Shown here: positions 8,501 to 10,353 of the stretch, one piece after another
Position numbering within the stretch: position 1 is the first letter of the stretch
How the letters are laid out: every line of letters begins with the position of its first letter
Assembly: GCA_019118845.1 (NCBI GenBank)
Contig: DWYE01000087.1
Location: 1-10,353 of the forward strand
Direction of reading: 5' to 3'
Origin: Anaeromassilibacillus stercoravium
Lineage (GTDB): Bacteria; Bacillota; Clostridia; Oscillospirales; Acutalibacteraceae
DNA: 10,353 bases
Notes under the pieces: generated by a model
What the model was told of the DNA's origin: nothing
The model's database searches: none
Seen by the model: only the letters and a program-made list of their open reading frames with translations
Program-made: the position numbers and the translations under genes

Positions 8501-10353
8501 TCATCCGCCAGTCCGCTGCGACGAAGGAGATCGTCGAAGAAATGCAGCGCCGCCTGATGTCCGTCTGGGTGCTCTCGGACGACACCGTAGTTGGCCAGTT
8601 TAAGGCCATCCAGTCCGGTGCAAACGGCGTGATCACCGGCGAGCCGGAGCAGCTCGGCAACCTTGCGGAGATCTTTACCGGCCGCACCATCACGCGCCGC
8701 TCCTTCATCATCGGGCACCGCGGCACCCCCGGCAACGCACCGGAGAACACCATGGCGAGCTTTATCATGGCCTATGAGGACTTTGGCGCGCAGATGTTTG
8801 AAAACGATGTATACCTCACGAAGGACGGCGAGGTCATCATCCTCCACGACGATACCTTCGCCCGTACCACCGATATCCTCACCAATACAAAGATTCCGGA
8901 CAGCGTGTTCACCAACGGCGTGACCCGCCAGAACTGCCGCCCGAAGGATCTGACACTCGATCAGATCAAACTGCTGGACGCTGGCTCCTACTATGGGCCG
9001 GAGTTCGTAGGCGAGCAGATCCCCACGCTCCGCGAACATCTGGAATACATGATCGGCAAAGATGTGGTGATGTTCCTCGAGCTGAAGGACGCTTCCGACG
9101 GCATTGAAAAGGCATGCATGGATCTGGTCAAGGAATATGGCCTGGAAGACCAGGTGTGTGCAATTACCTTTAACGCGAAGAGCGTGCCGATTGCGCTCGA
9201 CGAGATGCCGACCCTTTCCCTCGGCTACCTCAGCGGCGTGGGCAGCGTGGACACCAACAACCCGATGGTGACGGTGCGCAAAGCGCTCAACCAGGTCCTG
9301 CCCATGAACACGACCTTCAACCCCTCTTACGGAGCCATCCACAACGAGATGTTCATCGAGCAGATGCAGGGCCGCGGCATGACCTTGTGGCCGTGGACCT
9401 ATAATGACCGCAGCGCCTTTGACTGGGCCATCGATCACGGCATCAACGGCTTGACCACCAACTATGCAAACTGGGCCATGGATTATGTCTTTGGCGCTGA
9501 GGCGGAGCAGGATGCGTACACCGTCAATGCGGGCGAATCCATCTCCCTGAAGGCAACCGGCGAAACAAACATCCACGACGTTGTCACCTACGACACACCG
9601 GAGATCGTGGTGCTGGACGGCGAAGATTGCATCAATGTTTCCGGCAACACCATCACGGGCCTCAAGGCGGGCACCGCTACCGTGACCCTGCGCGTGGATT
9701 CCCAGATGAACGATAAGACATATGACCTCTACACCGCGCCGGTCACCATCACCGTTGAAGGGCAACTGATGGAGGGCTATGCGCCGGTCAAAACCTTGAA
9801 TGAAAACCTGGTATCCGCCCCGACGGTCATTGCAGACAGCCTCGCCAGCCTGGACGATGCGGATGCGCTGATCAACGACGACGTGACCAGCAGCGTGATG
9901 CTCAAGGTCGAGCTGGAAGACGGCGAATTGGTCTGCTACAGCGGCGAAACCCGCCTGGGCAGCTTGGCAGATGTGATCGACAAGCTCTATGGCAAGCTGA
10001 TCCTGCTGCTGGAGCTGGACGATGCGGATGCAGCAAACGCATTGGCAGCCTATATTGAGGAAAACAATCTGGTCGATTTGCAGGTGGCCAGCACGGACCG
10101 CGACCTGCTGCGCTCCTTCCGCGATCAGGCGACCACCACCCGCGCAAGCTTGATTTTGGATCAGGAAACCCTGACGCTGGAAGACGCTTATGAGGCGGTG
10201 GGCAACACCAACGTCGCAAAGGCGAAGAACATCATCATCCGGCAGTCCGCTGCGACGAAGGAGATCGTCGAAGAAATGCAGCGCCGCCTGATGTCCGTCT
10301 GGGTGCTCTCGGACGACACCGTAGTTGGCCAGTTTAAGGCCATCCAGTCCGGT
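5527..10353 (+). CDS. Giant secreted multidomain glycerophosphodiester phosphodiesterase (3' truncated by window)
   Basis: The frame is open for 1609 codons with no stop before the window end. Residues 1-28 are a signal peptide (basic MNVKK, hydrophobic core, AYA/A cleavage). In order follow: a CBM9-like sugar-binding domain (about 39-240, beginning VIDGQLGDSVW); a ConA-like/DUF1080-type sandwich (253-456); two BIG2 Ig-like domains (460-545, 549-641); a second ConA-like sandwich (645-826); a degenerate GDPD barrel (843-1052); a canonical GDPD barrel (1059-1325); an Ig-like domain (1330-1413); and a second degenerate barrel (1421 onward). Both sandwiches end in an FDNL..R strand. The canonical barrel has HRG (H1064, R1065), PENT (E1073), E1092/D1094, H1107-D1108, ELK (E1185, K1187) and a WPWTYND strand, so it should cleave glycerophosphodiesters to glycerol 3-phosphate and an alcohol, probably metal-dependently and outside the cell. 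The sugar-binding modules suggest action on glycan-linked substrates such as teichoic acids; this is inference. No anchor is visible, as the C-terminus is missing. Confidence 0.9.
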   Translation, partial: MNVKKALCALLAATQITAAMGGLPVAYAAQQETAQLEPRMVSAMPVIDGQLGDSVWSMQHAMEKPLQGGTEHSASFDVLWDYQYLYVAVQVENDTDRIAGSAWMEGDVVNLFFDKTNHKSSPYTENDWQIGVGYNPDDAFDPYILFGGGVVASQEAREELSRNILAATSDTDNGWTAEIAVPWDSLGIDPYLQKDFGFDIGVDNKNASHGSGEVDYLLWETNDRTSFWNDTAGFGNMSLSTEVVENTDDGVIYQQNFDDVANGELPEGFAPAAGQETGWSVQDGKLVADFSRSGEIERRIALPALGDNFTYDLDVTFEDAVNTGRWLSAFYRAPQDNGFGYYHFTNRLNGAGEISMKGTDNTWPTAFVNTNGTSEAQALTVGDTYHLSIAALGQNLTHVRTGSKEEERFDHSVNTYEHLGTSRPATMESDLQARGRFGLQVDQMKATFDNLVIRRLDIDTLNVEGLPDSIEQLSVLPEMEISAACSNGATIAVDRKDAKVYSSDPAVLRILEDGTIRSLNTGKATISVIVANRLFTKEIEVTPSDREPAITELHVQDKQSIYTGVVGQSVPVSALKFDAVDELLENQVLSGDSEGMALASSDESVVKIENGQFVGVGEGVATVTATIDGASDSILVWVRADETDDVFMNVDFEDGTLPADWKQIGGGYEIKEEGGNHFLEMQPSTRFIVPMPEGVTDYTIEADMTFMAASDSARWASIMYRIQNEDRPYYQFAVRQDSTATNGVEFAAMTASGSWDVRETASFDEKMEYGATHHLKLTITGERVKQWIDGEELIFTDKATDLTAGDIGLQSNNVTVRFDNLTVRLNPEPLPELPKPENNYAQVKTLNENLVSAPTVIVDSLASLDDADALINDDVTSSVMLKVELEDGELVCYSGETRLGSFADVIDKLYGKLILLLELDDADTANALAAYIDENKLEDLQVASTDRDLLRSFRDQATTTRASLILDQETLTLEDAYEAVGNTNIAKAKNIIIRQSAATKEIVEEMQRRLMSVWVLSDDTVVGQFKAIQSGANGVITGEPEQLGNLAEIFTGRTITRRSFIIGHRGTPGNAPENTMASFIMAYEDFGAQMFENDVYLTKDGEVIILHDDTFARTTDILTNTKIPDSVFTNGVTRQNCRPKDLTLDQIKLLDAGSYYGPEFVGEQIPTLREHLEYMIGKDVVMFLELKDASDGIEKACMDLVKEYGLEDQVCAITFNAKSVPIALDEMPTLSLGYLSGVGSVDTNNPMVTVRKALNQVLPMNTTFNPSYGAIHNEMFIEQMQGRGMTLWPWTYNDRSAFDWAIDHGINGLTTNYANWAMDYVFGAEAEQDAYTVNAGESISLKATGETNIHDVVTYDTPEIVVLDGEDCINVSGNTITGLKAGTATVTLRVDSQMNDKTYDLYTAPVTITVEGQLMEGYAPVKTLNENLVSAPTVIADSLASLDDADALINDDVTSSVMLKVELEDGELVCYSGETRLGSLADVIDKLYGKLILLLELDDADAANALAAYIEENNLVDLQVASTDRDLLRSFRDQATTTRASLILDQETLTLEDAYEAVGNTNVAKAKNIIIRQSAATKEIVEEMQRRLMSVWVLSDDTVVGQFKAIQSG
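8052..8619 (+). repeat. Intragenic repeat, copy 1: degenerate GDPD-like barrel
   Basis: This segment recurs at 9786-10353, exactly 1734 bp later, with 19 mismatches in 568 bp and no gaps. It codes for residues 843 onward of the secreted GDPD protein. The fold signals follow a GDPD barrel: an ELEDGELVCYSGET strand where active enzymes have a ..DG..V..HD.T motif, an LLLELDD strand, a VWVLSDD strand and a final GANGVITGEPEQL strand. HRG and PENT are absent. The E.D pair is replaced by M880 and K882, and the HD pair by Tyr893-Ser894. The usual insertion after HD is missing. It is therefore probably a non-catalytic, structural or ligand-binding barrel. Confidence 0.85.
8701..9501 (+). other. Catalytic GDPD domain within the secreted protein
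   Basis: This marks the canonical glycerophosphodiester phosphodiesterase barrel (residues 1059-1325). All expected active-site elements are present: HRG at 1064-1066, PENT at 1072-1075, E1092 and D1094 as metal ligands, H1107-D1108, E1185 and K1187. The GDPD insertion (about 1112-1160, ending LDAGSYYGPEF) is also present. It contrasts directly with the flanking degenerate copies. Confidence 0.88.
9786..10353 (+). repeat. Intragenic repeat, copy 2: degenerate GDPD-like barrel (cut by window end)
   Basis: This is the second copy of the segment at 8052-8619, in the same reading frame. Fifteen of 189 codons differ: 8 silent and 7 amino acid changes (V/A, F/L, T/A, D/E, K/N, E/V, I/V). Eight of the 19 base changes fall in 10030-10074, whereas 10243-10353 is identical to copy 1. 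The repeat is still matching at the window edge, so its true end lies outside. The 1734-bp period covers degenerate barrel + catalytic GDPD + Ig-like domain. Confidence 0.9.

Noticed and set aside
5395..9765. A 1456-codon open frame on the - strand opposite the secreted GDPD gene
   Set aside because: The + strand frame has a signal peptide, a good ribosome site and recognisable domains. The antisense frame exists because the real gene almost never uses TTA, CTA or TCA codons. Its translation is rich in His, Asp, Val and Gly with no recognisable motif.
1..10353. CRISPR arrays, tRNA/rRNA genes, transposases or att sites
   Set aside because: I saw no regularly spaced short repeats, tRNA-like cloverleaf, rRNA signature, transposase motif or terminal inverted repeats bounding a gene. 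The only long repeat is the in-frame duplication within the secreted protein gene.

Overview
The window looks like chromosome from a gut-type Clostridia bacterium, probably an Oscillospiraceae/Ruminococcaceae relative of Faecalibacterium, Gemmiger or Subdoligranulum. I infer this from GC-rich coding sequence with AT-rich promoters, strong AGGAGG ribosome sites, Gram-positive-style secreted multidomain proteins, a MarR plus heterodimeric ABC exporter operon, and a hairpin-rich intergenic element of a kind I associate with that group. I could not run a database search. All genes I can support are on the + strand.

Layout. (1) Positions 1-294 hold the last 97 codons of an unidentified, probably secreted beta-rich protein. 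(2) Positions 295-907 are non-coding. They hold a degenerate second copy of that gene's last 24 bases, a strong intrinsic terminator at 393-436, a composite hairpin repeat at 481-652, and a near-consensus sigma-A promoter at 855-883. (3) Positions 908-5143 are a three-gene operon: a MarR regulator followed by two half-transporters of a type IV heterodimeric ABC exporter, with an 11-bp overlap between the two. The ATPase motifs show the classic asymmetry: one subunit has a degenerate Walker B and switch residue, and its partner has an altered LSQGQ signature. A large terminator at 5193-5254 closes the operon. (4) Positions 5255-5526 are an AT-rich leader with three perfect inverted repeats. (5) From 5527 to the window edge runs one open frame of 1609 codons with no stop. 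It encodes a giant secreted protein: signal peptide, CBM9-like domain, ConA-like domain, two Ig-like (BIG2) domains, a second ConA-like domain, a degenerate GDPD-like barrel, a canonical glycerophosphodiester phosphodiesterase (GDPD) barrel, an Ig-like domain, and a second copy of the degenerate barrel.

The most interesting feature is in the giant protein. The degenerate, apparently non-catalytic GDPD-like barrel occurs twice, 1734 bp (578 codons) apart, with 19 mismatches over the 568 bp visible, and the second copy is cut by the window edge. The protein therefore looks like a growing modular array in which pseudo-enzyme barrels flank a catalytic one. A reasonable inference is a surface or secreted enzyme that binds glycans and cleaves glycerophosphodiesters such as teichoic-acid or lipid-derived material. 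The MarR/ABC operon is probably a separate, ligand-inducible drug or metabolite efflux unit, since a terminator separates it from the GDPD gene.
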